A stretch of DNA of 64,000 bases. Origin: Symbiodinium natans (lineage: Eukaryota > Sar > Dinophyceae > Suessiales > Symbiodiniaceae). Under the pieces are notes generated by a model. That model saw only the letters and a program-made list of their open reading frames with translations. It searched no databases and was not told the origin of the DNA. The DNA is taken from contig CAJNDS010002592.1 of NCBI GenBank assembly GCA_905221605.1, positions 124,001 through 188,000 on the forward strand, read 5' to 3'. Shown in pieces: positions 34,701-46,330 of this stretch; the stretch's first letter is position 1, and each line of letters begins with the position of its first letter. The translations under genes were made by a program, and so were the position numbers.

Positions 34701-36836
34701 GGTGAGAGTCTGAGTGACCGAGCGACTGGGTCTGCTTGCAGACTCTGAGTGACTGAGCGACTCGGTCTGGTTTGAGTGGCTGAGTGATTGAGCGACTGGT
34801 TTCAAATGGGCGCTGTTCTGCACGCTCTCTCAATATAGATACCTCGAGCAGAAAACGTATGCTCTCGCAAAGGCTCATGCAACGATTCACCATGACGCAG
34901 GAGAGCAGAATACTTCCACAAGATGGACGCCTGTGAACCCCTCTTTTTTTGCATGCGGGATTTGTGAAGAAGCAGATCTAGAAACCCTAGACCCTTGACG
35001 AGATTCAACGCACATCGACCCATCTCGTGGTGTTCACAGGGCAGCTCTAGCAGAAGCATGCACATGTCTATCATCCCCGTGGCACACTTCATCATCGTTT
35101 AGAAGGCTCTACACCCCCTTGCCCCTGAAACCTCCTTCAGCCTCCAACCCCGACTGCCCCTCTCTGATCCGAATCCTTGACAGGTTCTTGTCGCCACCGA
35201 CGTGGCCCAGCGAGGTGTCTTACTATACCATTGTTGTATTGTACATTTCTCATTAGTGTGGTATGATGTTGGTACGTGATTTTATAATTAAGGTTTGCTA
35301 TGAATGATCTTGCTGTCTGATTATTAGAAGTGGCCGTGGCGATCTTACGAATGCCTTTTCAGGCTGTCAGGGGGGGGGGGGTCATTCCCTCATGTTTTGG
35401 CGGGGGGCGAAGGTTTTGAGGAAGGCGATTCAGAGCGGGCCATGAATCATGTGGACGATGGGCATATAGTATATAGAACTAATACACCCCACCGCTCGCA
35501 TGACTGCGGCAAAGATAGATGTGGCTGCGTGCGTTGTAATTGTGGATTCCTCTCACTCATCGACTAGGCGTTCACGATTTTGCCACTGCACGCCCAGGTC
35601 TTGACATCAAGAACGTGCAGTTTGTCGTAAACTACGACGCGCCTTCGAACCTGGAGGCATGAAGTTGCAGTGGAAGCCACGAACTATCAGAAACGCATCC
35701 TTGCTTAGCCGAAGCTTGCACAGCAGAGAGTGTCAGAGCAGCTCAGTCATTGGACGGTTCTGTTGCAGGATGTCCTCTCTGTATCGAGCTTGACCAAGTA
35801 AATCCACTGCCTGTGACATGCGCACAGGACTACGTCCATCGAATCGGGAGAACCGGCCGAGCAGGAGAGAAGGGAGATGCCTACACTTGCCACTTCGTCC
35901 CAAGGTATGCTGCAGGAACGTGGGCCAGGACACAAATTCCGAGAGCCCGAAGTCGACCTTCAAAGTTGTACTTGTGCTCTGTGACCCTTGCTTGCTTGTC
36001 TGCACGCCCCCCGCCCCCTTTTTGTCTGTCTGTGTGTGTGCGCGTCTGTGAACCACTGCTGCTCTGCACATGTGACTCAAGCAGCACGCACAGGTCAAGG
36101 GTTCCTTTGGCCTACATAGCCAACGAGCACAGAACCATTCGAAAGTGATATGATCCTGGGACGCTTCGATTTTGAATACCAGTGTTGTGCTGGCATACCG
36201 TGCAGCACCCAGGCCGCACATGCAAATGTGCGGATACACTACACCACCGGCATTGTGAACAATTGAACATGTTGTTGGATGCAGCAGGTGCTGCATTGTT
36301 GCAGTCCCTTTCATGCGTGGCAGCCCGTTACAAGTTCGCTGACCCATCCACCCAACGCACCGAGTGTATGTTTGCTTGGGTGTGCTTGTGCTCGCGTGCA
36401 TGTCCGTGCGCGGGCATGTCGGGTGTGCGTGCTTGCCCGTTTGTCTGTCTCTGCCCTGAGCTTATGAAAGCTCGAGGCTCAAGACCCAAGGCCTTTATGA
36501 CTCGGACAGCAGCATTGCAAACCAGATCAAGAAGGTTTTCCAGAAGCTGGGCAGCAGCACAGCTCGGAAGCCACTTCTGAAGCGTTGCCTGATGCCAAGG
36601 AAGACAGGTCAGCAAATCCCGAGCGAACTCGCACAAATTGCTTCTGGGGGTGGTGGAATCGCCCAGCAATGGGGCCGTGGAGGCGGCGGTGGTGGCGGCG
36701 GGCCTGTTCTGAACGGCGAGTGGGGCGGCAAGTACGCGCAGAGCGCAGGAGGCACTTGACTGTCACTGCTATCACGGAGTAGTGGTGCACGAAGCACTGT
36801 CTTGGCGCAGGCTACGGAAACCAAGGAGGATGGTGA
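28752..36836 (+). CDS. DEAD-box ATP-dependent RNA helicase, p68/DDX5/Dbp2-like, many exons
   Basis: All core motifs appear in order in small exons: Q motif [10 protein letters not shown] (exon from 29918), Walker A AKTGSGKT (30129-30221), PTREL (30318-30406), [11 protein letters not shown] (about 30584-30630), VYGGAPKG (30756 on), ATPGRLNDF (about 30997-31097), the DEAD motif split LVLDE (31308-31346)/[11 protein letters not shown] (31482-31571), [14 protein letters not shown] (32602 on), [14 protein letters not shown] (about 32780-32858), GLIFVKTKK (33363 on), VCLHGDM (to 33590), [15 protein letters not shown] (33687-33740), [11 protein letters not shown] (35184-35214), [19 protein letters not shown] (35598-35656), [10 protein letters not shown] (35828-35904). 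A Gly-rich tail begins at 36608; a stop at 36757 could be bypassed by an exon at 36811-36836 ending YGNQGGW. The likely start is [12 protein letters not shown] at 28752. These helicases unwind RNA in splicing, ribosome assembly and mRNA turnover, and no catalytic residue looks damaged. Many introns begin GC or GA. Confidence 0.88.
28934..28964 (+). repeat. GA microsatellite
   Basis: A GAGAGAGCGAGAGCGCGAGAGA-like tract in the presumed first intron of the helicase gene. Confidence 0.8.
31815..31905 (+). repeat. T15 plus long G-run with interspersed A
   Basis: Fifteen T bases (31815-31829) are followed by about 75 bases that are nearly all G, broken by single A or T bases. The tract lies in the helicase intron 31572-32601. 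It could form quadruplexes on the + strand. Its exact length may be unreliable because of sequencing or assembly. Confidence 0.9.
33973..33990. repeat. 18-bp AT palindrome
   Basis: ATATACATATATGTATAT is self-complementary over 18 bases and lies in AT-rich DNA just ahead of the large foldback repeat in the same intron. Confidence 0.7.
34183..34775. repeat. Large foldback inverted repeat built from CTCAGACACT-like units
   Basis: The left arm (about 34183-34430) and right arm (about 34491-34775) are reverse complements with few mismatches and small indels, around a loop of about 60 bases. Markers in the left arm such as GACTCTCACCTTCCCAG, GTGACTTGCGTCACTC and GTGAGTCTGAATGTCTG reappear inverted and in mirrored order in the right arm. 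Each arm is itself made of about 10-bp units that switch orientation near 34335, so the arms can also fold on themselves. It sits in the helicase intron 33741-35183. Confidence 0.9.
35368..35381 (+). repeat. G-run in helicase intron
   Basis: A run of about 12 G in the intron 35215-35597. Confidence 0.75.
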
Positions 36837-38960
36837 GAGGGGCATGTTTGATGTGTGTCCCCTGCCCTAATTACAATAAGTCACCTAGTCAGCCAATACA
36901 GCAAACTGCAGTGCATCACTGGTCACACCAGCAACCTGCTACCCCGAAGAAAGGTGTAAGTAGGACGGCTCGGTCCAGCGAGAACTTTGTGGGAACAGCG
37001 AGCACGGGGCATCACAGCATGTTGCAACAAGGACTTTGCTGCAATCAACCAAAGGCTACGTCTCTAGGTCCTCCGCATTCCTTCGCCAAGCATCAGAAAT
37101 CGATCAGGAACAGAAAGCTGTAGAGTTCAGTGGACTGTTTCGGCCAGTGTCTATGATCGGCGCACCTCAACATGTAGCCACACATGCCTGCCGTGTGCAA
37201 GCGAGTGAGGGGACGCACGCCCATTTTGGGCATAGCCTAGGGTTGCAAGAGAAAAGTGACTCACACGGAGTCTTTTCATGCGCCGCCCTGAAGCGTCTCA
37301 GAAGTCATCATGTAAGTACTCTTGAAATGTTACTGGCTTGTGATGTTCTGCTTATTGTCAATAGCTGCAGTGTGATTAGTCAATAAACTGAAGCAGTTAC
37401 CTGAATCTGGGTCTCACCAATGCCCACGATCAGAGGCGCATCTGGGGAACAAATGCTGCAGGGTTTCGATGCAGTTTGGTGTTGCTGGTCGACTGTTATA
37501 GCACAGAACGCCACTGGATGGAGGAGGGTGGGAGGGGTTTAAGCCTTGTTTGTGAGTGCTGCGTAGGTGTATTGCAAGGATGTACTTCATTCCGTTACCA
37601 GGGTCTCGTTTCTGATTTGAGGAGGTTCGCCCTTCCACAAGTACGCAACCACACCTTTACCTGGGATACTCCACAGGGCAGCTGGCCGAACTGTACAGCC
37701 AGAGAGCCCATTAAGAACACCTGTGAGAGATGGATGAATGAACATGAAAGAGTGTTTGCACAAGCAAGTTGACTTCCAGATCTGGACCGACTATGTCCTA
37801 TGGGCTCAGCGCTGGCCGTCTGCTGAGAAGGTGCCTCCACCCAATCCTCAGCACTTGATTTTCGCCACGCTGATTGGTTGTGAGCTCATCACATTTCCAG
37901 ACGGGGCTCTAGAGAAAAAAATGACTGATGGCAGTTGGCTCCGTCTAGAGAATCGCGGCACTTTTTTTGGCATTATTTCATGGCTTTCAACTGAAGTGTT
38001 CGCTGCGCTGTTTGGGAGTTAGTTTGGAACAGAAAGGTGGTGCTCCTGCGACGCGCTGTGCACAGTCTGCATCCCGGTACTGAGTTGAACTGCCGGCCCA
38101 GCATGTGGCCATGCCATGCAGATCATCGAGTAAGCATAAGTCCAGCATGGTCGGATCTTCCGGCATCAAGTTGGCAGATAAGAAAATATCCCTCGCCTTG
38201 CGATTCGCTTGTGGTGCAGGCTCAAGCGCATTAGGGAATCCTATGATATCCCATGCATTTCTCAGCATCAGACAAAAAGTCATGGGAGTGCAGGATGAAA
38301 CCGGTATTTGCGCAGCCTTATGAATAAGAGAAGCTTAGCAGAAGAGTTTTTGCATCATGCGAGCCGTTCTCGCAGATTTGTGAAGCTTCGGATTGCTTGA
38401 GCCGTCCCCGTGTGCGCCATATAGCTTTTTGCCATTGCCCACATGAGAAATGGGATCAAGCTGTTCACGCGCGCCTATGGCTCCCATGAGTCCCTCTCCA
38501 GCGATCCGGAACTTCGACTGCGTTTCGCGCATGTGTTTGGACAGACGCAGTAGAATGATTGCGGAGCTTCAACCGTTCTTGTCTTACGGTGGGTTGCAGA
38601 GTTTCTGGCAGAAAAGCACGTGTGCTTGCGTTTTTGGTCGGGCTGCAGTCAATCAGCAGATGCACAAGTGGCGCCCTGCTCCCCCTCAAAACCCCTCAAG
38701 AAAAATGCAGTGACTGGAGAGCTCACCACGCAAAAGGAAGCATGTTTATTCCGAAAGTATGGCACAAGATTGCTACTGCTGTTGTTCTTGAACATCAACT
38801 TCGACCGAGCCACCTGACTCTGAAGCACCGTCGTTCTTGCATACTCTACTAGTCAGCTCTGGGCTCTTCGCTGACGATGGCCGTCGTTAATTGCGGGTGC
38901 TAAAGAGGTTTCAACCCAGCTCCATGATCACAGTATGATCATGAAAATTAGAAGCTCCTT
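36837..38960. other. Gap between helicase and VTT gene, with possible 5' exons of the latter
   Basis: A short + strand piece at about 37782-37831 (IWTDYVLWAQRWPSAEK, between CAG and a GTG that could be a donor) and another at about 38620-38700 (CSPSKPLKKNAVTGEL) read like exons and may belong to the membrane protein that follows. An 8-bp inverted repeat, CATGATCA/TGATCATG with a 5-base loop, lies at 38923-38943. I found no start codon for that gene. Confidence 0.3.
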
Positions 38961-38964
38961 GCAG

Positions 38965-41900
38965 CTGAGGATCTGGAGAATGCCATGAAGGACCCAGAGT
39001 CCGCCATATTCGATAGCACCGCTTCGCGAGATCCGGCGAAGCTAGGGTTTCGTGGAGACTTCATCATGTGCACCTTGTCCTGAATGTCAGTCCTTCGCTT
39101 ACAACGGCTGCTTTCGGCTGTTTATAGTATTGTATACGTAGATTGCATCATCCCGGCAATTCAGGTATGACAATTATTCTATTCTTCTCTGGGCTTGTCG
39201 TGGGGCTTTGGTCTGAGATGGGATGTGGCTCCGTTTGCCTACATTTCCTGCAGAGACATTCCGCCGTTGCCTTTTTTTGCGCTGGGGGGTCGGTCTTGAT
39301 TCTAGTGCTATTGTACTTGCTGGACTTCTTTAATGCGCCGCACATTCCCGGCGAGTACTTGGTTCTGTATCCTGGAGATTGGTGGATGGGACGTGGACTG
39401 CTCACCATTGCGGTGGCCAAAATTTTGGTTGGCATCCTTTTCCTTGCAGATCGGTTTCCCACTGCCCCGCTTGTGTTGACCATCTTCTTATGCCCAACAG
39501 CATTAATTATTGTGCGCCAGCTTACCAAACCGAAGCCTCGCTTTCAGCTGGGTGCTGGTTCAGCGGAGCACAACCTGAAGGATCGATTGCGAATGCTAAA
39601 GATGGTCACTGGTGAGGAGAGGGAGCAGCGGATCTTCTACAAAGCCGCGGCGATTGCATTTGCAGTAACTGCTGTGCTCTGCATTGGTGCGTGGATCCCT
39701 TGGGCAGCCACAACTTCTGTGCACTTTGACGTCAGCACCGACGCCGTAGAGCGCGAGATGAACTTTGTGCGCTGGGCCACGCCATTGATTGCCGGCATCT
39801 GCAACCTCATCTTTGCAAGCTTCGCCGCGCTGCGCGTTGCCCTGGATAAGACCTATGCAGGGACAGACCACAATCGTGCCCAGATCATCCTGAGCTCACG
39901 TAGTCACATGAACCGTGAGCTGATGGACTTCCGGATTGCTCAGCTGCGGGTCCAGCTTGCAAAGGAGGATGCTGGTACGCAGTTGCAGCGGACTCGCGAT
40001 CGAGCACAGCAGCACCCATGCCCTACCGTATGAGGATGTTTGAGAGCTCTTCTATGTTTTGGTTTGCTTTTGAAGTCTTGTTTGCTGTGATTTGTTATGT
40101 CTGTTGCTGCAGGTACTTAATTCAGCACACCGCTCACATGAGGCGGCACCCATGTTTGACCAATGCCTGACATGCTGCGCTGATGCCGTGACACAAGATT
40201 CCCCAACATGCGTTTCCGGCTGCACTTCCTCAGTCGTTTCAGCAACTTGGTTGCGAGACAGCCTGTTGCCCCGGCAGGCAGCTCTCCAACATCGTCCAGA
40301 CAGTTGGCTGTGGCTTTATTGCCCTGCTCGGGGCCCTTTTCGTTGCCTTTCAGCTCTGGGCAGCGGACAGCCACATCGCTGACATGGCGGGCAGCTGATA
40401 AGCTTCGACGCCACTAGGGCGCTAGGTGTTTCAGGATCCTACAAGAAAAGGCTGTTCGCGTTTGCTGTGCTCTGTTGCTTGTAATTTAGCCCCGTGCAGG
40501 TGCAGTGCTTCCTGGCTTTTTTCTTCCTGACTTTCCTGGCCTTCATCTGTGTGTCATTCAATCGGATCTGGCAAGCCATGAGCACATGGCTGCAGGCACA
40601 TAGATCCAAAAGGGTTCTTGCATGGTTACTTGCTTTTGTTTGAGTTCTACTCTCTTGCTAGAGACCTTCAGTGTATGTATGTGTGGGTCCTCCACCAGGA
40701 CCTGCCCATGTGGAAGTCTTTGCTGGGCATTTGCGAGTCCAGCTGGGCTCGTGCTGGATTCCTGGTCTTGACGCTGCCACTCATGCCGCTTGTGCTTCGG
40801 CGGGATTACTGTTCAACTTTAACATGCAGACTTTGATCGCCCTTATGACCTTTCACAGCAGCCATGTATTGAAAGGGGGGGTCTATGGTGCGTTCAAGGC
40901 TGCACCCTACCACTCCTGCATGAGTATTTAGACCTTGGGCATTCAGGCAGAGGAGGTAGCAAAGACTACGGCCGTTTTTTCCTGAAGCGTCAAGAAGCAT
41001 CAGCAGGCCCACAGCTGCTAGTTAGATCAGTTAGATCCAACTAGTAGCTGCTCCCCTGGGATCTTTTGAAGCTGGGGTCGGAAGTGAGGTGCTGGCCATG
41101 TCAGCTGCGAACCAAGCCGTGCGAGTTGCACGGGGCCTCCATCCTGGTGGCCGGTGCTTGACAGAGCGCACTCAGGCTTCATGAATCTTCATGACCCATG
41201 CGGCCCGTGGCCCATAGGAGCTCTTCGATAGAGCGAGAGCAGCCTTTGCATTAGAAGGGTGGGCCCTAAAGATGAGCGTCAATGCAGAAACGTTAAAACA
41301 CTAGTCACTGGACGGCCCATGTCTCAGAGTTGTACCCATATATAGCTCAGACAGTCGCAGGCCATCTTCGTGCAACTGACGCAGTGGGAGTGGGTCCCCA
41401 TTGCCTCCTGGGCCTACGTCATGGCTGTGATTCTGATATTGCTCCTCCTCATTTCGTCAGTCTTTCTTGTTCATATAGTGCTTTTGAAATTCGGCATGCC
41501 ATACCGTATATCATGCCGTACTGTTGGGTCTTTTTCTCCTCCGATGTGTAGATCCTATAGAGGAGAATTGCACACATTGCTGCTCTTGCAGGTACAAGAT
41601 CATTCCCATATTTCTGAACGTGCTGTTGGCATGGCTAAAGTCCTTTGTCACCAACCTCCCATTCCTGGGCATCCTGGGATTCACCTTTGGAGCTGGCATG
41701 TTCCTCTTCATGCTGCCGCCGGCAACCAGCTGACAGTTTAGAATGTTTACAAGGCTTAGAATCGAATTGAGGCGCTTAGAGGACTTAAGATAAGGCAAGC
41801 GTAGGCAAGTAGGAATGTTCAAGCATGCGGGAGTTCCTTTAAGCTCTCCAGGTCCCAGGTCCGCCAATCTACCTTTTTGGTGGCCTCGTCATCTCTGGCC

Positions 41901-43715
41901 GATGCCCGTACGGCTTTTGGTGGGGTTGTGACCCTTGGGTTGCAATGAGCATGCTGGGCGATGCTCGTGTGTGGGTTTTATGCTGTTCGGTCTCGTGAGC
42001 AGGTATCATGGCATATTTGAGAACACCAAGCTGGCAGGTCATCTGCATTTTCCTTTGCGTCGTGCTGAAGCTTTCGGCGTGCGCCATCCAACAGAAGATC
42101 ATTGGACAGATGCTTGGAAGTCGCCAGTCCATTCGCCACATGGTTGGTGCCGGGCTTTGACTTGATTGCGCAAGGTGTGTGAATGTGTGTGTGTGTGTGT
42201 GTGCGCGTGCGTGCGCGACCTGCGTGTGCAACCTTTGTTCCATCTGCCGAAGCTCTCATGGCAAGCCCTTGCTTGAGGCATTCACCGGCCCTTCATGCGA
42301 GCAATCGAATCTGTTCTCCGAAGACCCGGCCTGAACTTCGGAAAGTGCATGATCCTGTGCAGCTTGGTTGCACTACTGGTTTCATCTGGTTTCTGGCTGG
42401 GGTGACCAAATCGCTCGCGGCTAGCAAAGTCTGTTCCATTTTCACACATGTTTGCAATCCTTGCTCGCGTGGCCAATCATGCAGATGTCGGATAGACTCA
42501 CTATGCAATTTTAGGTGGAGGTCCAGATTGGCCAACGTCAGTGCTTCTTGCCTGAAGTTGAGTCAAGCACGCCAACAGCAGCACACCGTCAACATGCCTG
42601 TGCCCATGATGCTCGTGTGTTGCACGCAGGCTTGCAGGAATAATGCGTGTCTCGCTGATCCAGTGCACCATTGGCACTTTGCCGGTGTCTGGACACAAGT
42701 TGGAGGAGTTTTGTGTTTTGAGACATGAGAGTGCGTTCCTATCAGGGCATAGAGGCACAACATCGCTGCAACCAAGCATCTTGAGGTGATCTTCTCCACG
42801 ATTCCGCTGGCCCTGACCGGCAGCTTCTATTTGAAGCGGGACGAAAGTGAAGTTTGGGCGAGAGCTGGCAACTTGATGTTTTCCCTGACGGCCATGGTCT
42901 CCGTGACCTTTTGGGGAGGGATGGGCTGGGCGATTCAGGACGCTTTCGATAAGCTCAACGACCAGATCCACGCTCCCAAGGTTGAGTTTGTGGACCTGGA
43001 CTGGTTGGATTATTGTGAGGACCGCATCAGGGAGAAGTGTCAGCTGAAGGCTCGGGACCTCCCGGTGTGGGTGCGTTGCTGCCACTTCGGTGGGGCGCTC
43101 CTCATTGTCTTTGTTGCGCAGATCTTCTTCTGGAGGGCGAGCGTGTGCTTTGGCACCTTCAGGGTGACCGACGACTTGGAAGACTTAAAGTGGTGGCCTT
43201 GGAGTGAGGGTGATGGGATGCCCATGGTCAACAAATATGGCTTGGGCGGCCTTCTCTTGGTGGTCCTTTCCTTCGTGATTCTGTGCTTCTCACGTGCCTG
43301 GCGGAAACGGCACAATGCTCAAGCAAGGGTACTAGTCATGAAGGAGCTTCACGGAGAGGAGGCGGCCTGGAAGCAGCGGAGGAAAGAGGAGGCAGAAAAC
43401 TGGGCGCCGCCGAGAAGTGCCTCTGGCTCACCGGTGGTTAGGGGCGCCTTTGCTAAGGCATTGCCTGAAGATGACAGTGTGGTAAATGCAGTCGCCACAG
43501 CGGCTGAGGTGGCTGAGGTAGATCCGAAGCTTGGTTTGAAGGACATAATGGACTTGGCCATGGAGGCCGAGACCCAAGTTCCAGACGATGAGTTCTCATC
43601 ATTGCCTCAGCGGCCTGCCATTTCTCCAGGAGCAACCATCATTGGTCGGCCTCCCATGGGGGCTGAGTATAGTCCGACTGAGTGCAGCCCACGCCGAACG
43701 TCAATCCGGCTTTAG
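38965..43715 (+). CDS. Multi-pass membrane protein with a VTT (SNARE-associated/TVP38-TMEM64-like) domain
   Basis: VTT-domain proteins (TVP38, TMEM41, VMP1, bacterial DedA) sit in ER, Golgi or plastid-linked membranes and include lipid scramblases. The exon at 38965 encodes EDLENAMKDPESAIFDST. A large exon (about 39170-39974) holds about four to five membrane segments, with LKDRLRMLKMVTGEEREQR between them. Further membrane exons lie at about 40200-40390, 40497-40600, 40680-40800 and 41357-41455. The VTT core is split: GAGMFLFMLPP (about 41593-41720) then VPGPPIYLFGGLVISG (from 41852), VICIFLCVVLKLSACAIQQK (42038-42146), AIESVLRRPGLNFGKCMIL (42302-42358), GGPDWPTSVL (from 42515), TIGTLP (about 42664-42684). 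The last exon (42786-43715) adds more membrane helices, a charged RKRHNAQARVLVMKE region and a long acidic, Pro-rich tail, ending TAG. The FMLPP.PG and GGPDWPTSV motifs make the VTT call good. One core exon (after PTSVLL) was not found. The start is not known. Confidence 0.72.
42177..42220 (+). repeat. GT microsatellite
   Basis: A (GT)n tract followed by GCGCGTGCGTGCG in an intron of the VTT gene. Confidence 0.85.
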
Positions 43716-44019
43716 CACCAATTGCGGAGCACCCTGCGCTGTGAAGACATGTCAGGATTCAGCCATATTCAGTCGAAATTTGCAGATTATGCAGAGTCTC
43801 ACGTCTCACCTGCACCATGCGGATGTGTCCGCAGGGCAGTCCCTGGCTCGTAAGCGTCACAGGGGCTGCCCACGTTGCTCTGTCCAAGTCGCTTCTCAGA
43901 TCATTGTTGACGCACTGCTACCGCTGCAGCATACTACTGTATTGCAATACTAATTACTGCTACTGCTAATGCTACTAGAACTACCATGTCTGCTATTGCT
44001 ACTATCTGCTTCTGCTGCT

Positions 44020-44150
44020 GCTGCTGCTACTACTACTACTACTGCTGCTACTACGACTACTACTACGACAACTACTACTACAACTTCTACTACAACTACT
44101 ACTACGACTACTACGACGATTGGTCCTACTACCGCTACTACCACTACTTA
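44020..44150 (+). repeat. (CTA)n triplet microsatellite
   Basis: About 130 bases of CTACTACTA-type triplets with CTG, CGA and CAA variants. Read through, the tract gives long Thr-rich or Val-rich frames that should not be taken as genes. Confidence 0.9.
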
Positions 44151-44640
44151 TTTTCTAGCCTTTAAAGCGTTGTTTGTCACAGCGTGTTCAGCACGCGCAT
44201 TGCATTGAAATGCTATGCTTGAGAGAGCCTTTTCCAAGGAGCGCCGGGTTTGCGTTTGTTCTGCATGCGTGATGTTTTGACGTTTCCCCTGCTTTTGCCA
44301 AGTGTGGAAATGCCGCTATTTGCAGTGTTTCTGCACTTGCATTGTTGCGTTCTCAAATGTCAACGTTTTTGACATCTCTTGTTTCAGATGCTTGTTCACT
44401 TACTCGGCTTACGGTTGCATGTCCTAAAAGGGCTTAGCATTTCCTATGAGGGCCAATAATTTATGTTGAACATCGGCTCTCGCTTGGTTTGGCTCGGGGG
44501 GGGGCCTTGGGGCTGGTCATGGTTGCCGGCCTGGGGCCTTCAACGCCGCGAAACCCGGCATTCTTCAGGAATGAGTCTCGTAAACAGAAACAGGTTTAGT
44601 TTTATTACCGGCGAAAAAGGGAAGGCGCCCGCGTGCGTAC

Positions 44641-44642
44641 AC

Positions 44643-44677
<35 letters not shown>

Positions 44678-44710
44678 GCTCCTCATCCTCCTCCTCCTGC
44701 TGCTGCTGCT
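44641..44710 (+). repeat. (CTA)n then (CTC/CTG)n triplet repeat
   Basis: Uninterrupted CTA triplets change to CTC and then CTG triplets. Read in one frame this gives a poly-Leu stretch, a low-complexity artefact of the repeat. Confidence 0.9.
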
Positions 44711-45796
44711 GGAAGTGCCAGTGCAGGTCAGCATTGCTAGTACAGGTACCTGCACCTGTCTTTCATATAGTACTGCTTCAACTGGTACTAGTGTTTCCAT
44801 GTATGTTGCGGATTGAGACCTCAGGGACAGGCATCATCGCTCGGAGCGGCTTTTGTTACAGCTATGGCCCCAAGCGGCAGTTCACAAGCCGTTCGTCAGC
44901 GCAGTTCGGCCCCAAGTTGGCAGCTTGGCGGCTGAGAATGCAAATTATGTTGAGAAGGCACAGATGTTGGGCAAACTTCGTTGCGAACATATTAGTACGA
45001 AGTGGTGTGCGTGCAATGGGCTTGCGCTCTTGGCATCTACTGCTGAAGTTTGCTCGGCTTCAGCCTGCCAGTTGCTGTAAGCCTGCAGGCATATTTTAAC
45101 TCCCGCGACAAGCTAGCAGCTAGACTAGATAGGCTAGATCTGGCCCAGGCCAAGCATTTCATGTCGATTCTGGCTGCCAGTGAGCCCCAAAGGCTGCTTC
45201 AAAAGGCTTTGTCGGTCTTTTGCCAGGAGTAAACACGAATTGTACGTGCTTATTGGCGGTCACAGTCGGCGTGGCTTATGGTGGCACCGAACATCTAACA
45301 CTCGGTCCGCATCTGGTCAGCGTGATTCAATGGCCTCACGGCCAGACTGTGAGAGCCAACAGTGGGCTTCTAACTTCTGCTTTGCGCAGCGTCATATGCA
45401 CAGCTCCTGCGTCTGCATGCCAGTCTGCCCAAACCCCAGGCCTTTCGACGGAGAAGCTGTACAGCCAGGCGCCACAGAATCCCCCACAACTCACTTCCGA
45501 TAACGGAGCTTGCTGCCTTCGTTCACCTAGCATTGGCAACAAGCATGCACTTGCGAGTCTTCTTTGGGGTTGGACCTTATACAGATGTAAAAAGTTCGGT
45601 GGCGAGCCTCAAGCCAGCATAAGCCAGCTCCCAGCAGGACATACGCCTTCTCCGCTTATGGGTTCTTTTCTCAGATTCCAGCCGTCGTAGCGCGCGAGCT
45701 CCATGACATTGGCTCTGAGAGTGCTTTGAGGTCATGTTGGCCGACAAAGAGTCTCGGCCCACCGACATCTTCAGGCAACTCGAGGCTCCTTTTTAA

Positions 45797-45842
45797 GTTT
45801 AGAGTTTATAAGGTTTAGGGCAGTTTAGGGTTTAGGGTAGGA
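45797..45842 (+). repeat. TTTAGGG telomere-like repeats
   Basis: Contains GGTTTAGGG, then GTTTAGGGTTTAGGGTAG, close to the TTTAGGG telomere unit. Confidence 0.65.
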
Positions 45843-46169
45843 GTCCTGGTTCTACACGGGTAGGAGTCTAGATAAACAAAAGCGGGTTCAAGACGAAAGC
45901 CCTGCAGGATCGTGGCATCGGGACACACCATGCCCTTCTCTATGAAGCTTGGGCGCACTGCTTGGAGACGCCGGGGCGCCCACAAGTTGATCGTTTCCCC
46001 TTCTGTCTCTAACGAGACCCCGGAGGCCAAGACGGAACGGGTAAGAGAAGCCAGAAGGGAGAGGCACCGGAACGGAAACAAAACGGGACGCCGAAACGGA
46101 GTCCGTTTTCTTCCACAGCTGGCTTAATGTGCAAGTTCTCAAGGAGGCAGTATTGTCGTTGCATCTGTG

Positions 46170-46330
46170 AAATTGTTATTATTATTCTTCTTCTTCTTAT
46201 TGTTGTTGTTCTTATTGTGGTCTGTTATTTCTATGATTCTTGCTACCGATTTCTGCTACTGTTGCGGCAACGGAATACGTAATAGTCGTAGTATTAGTCA
46301 CAGTACTAGTAATAGCAATAGATAAGGAGA
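46170..46330 (+). repeat. Triplet-rich AT tract
   Basis: ATTATTATTCTTCTTCTTATTGT-like triplets followed by TAGTAGTATTAGT-like sequence. Confidence 0.7.

Noticed and set aside
39148-39528. Minus-strand frame opposite the VTT membrane exon
   Set aside because: Shadow of the + strand exon, whose hydrophobic pattern and continuation in further exons are convincing.
43950-44144. Minus-strand open frame of mostly Val
   Set aside because: Product of the triplet microsatellite read in one frame.
44463-44816. Plus-strand frame with a poly-Leu membrane-like segment
   Set aside because: The Leu run is the CTA/CTC/CTG triplet repeat; nothing else in the frame is recognisable.
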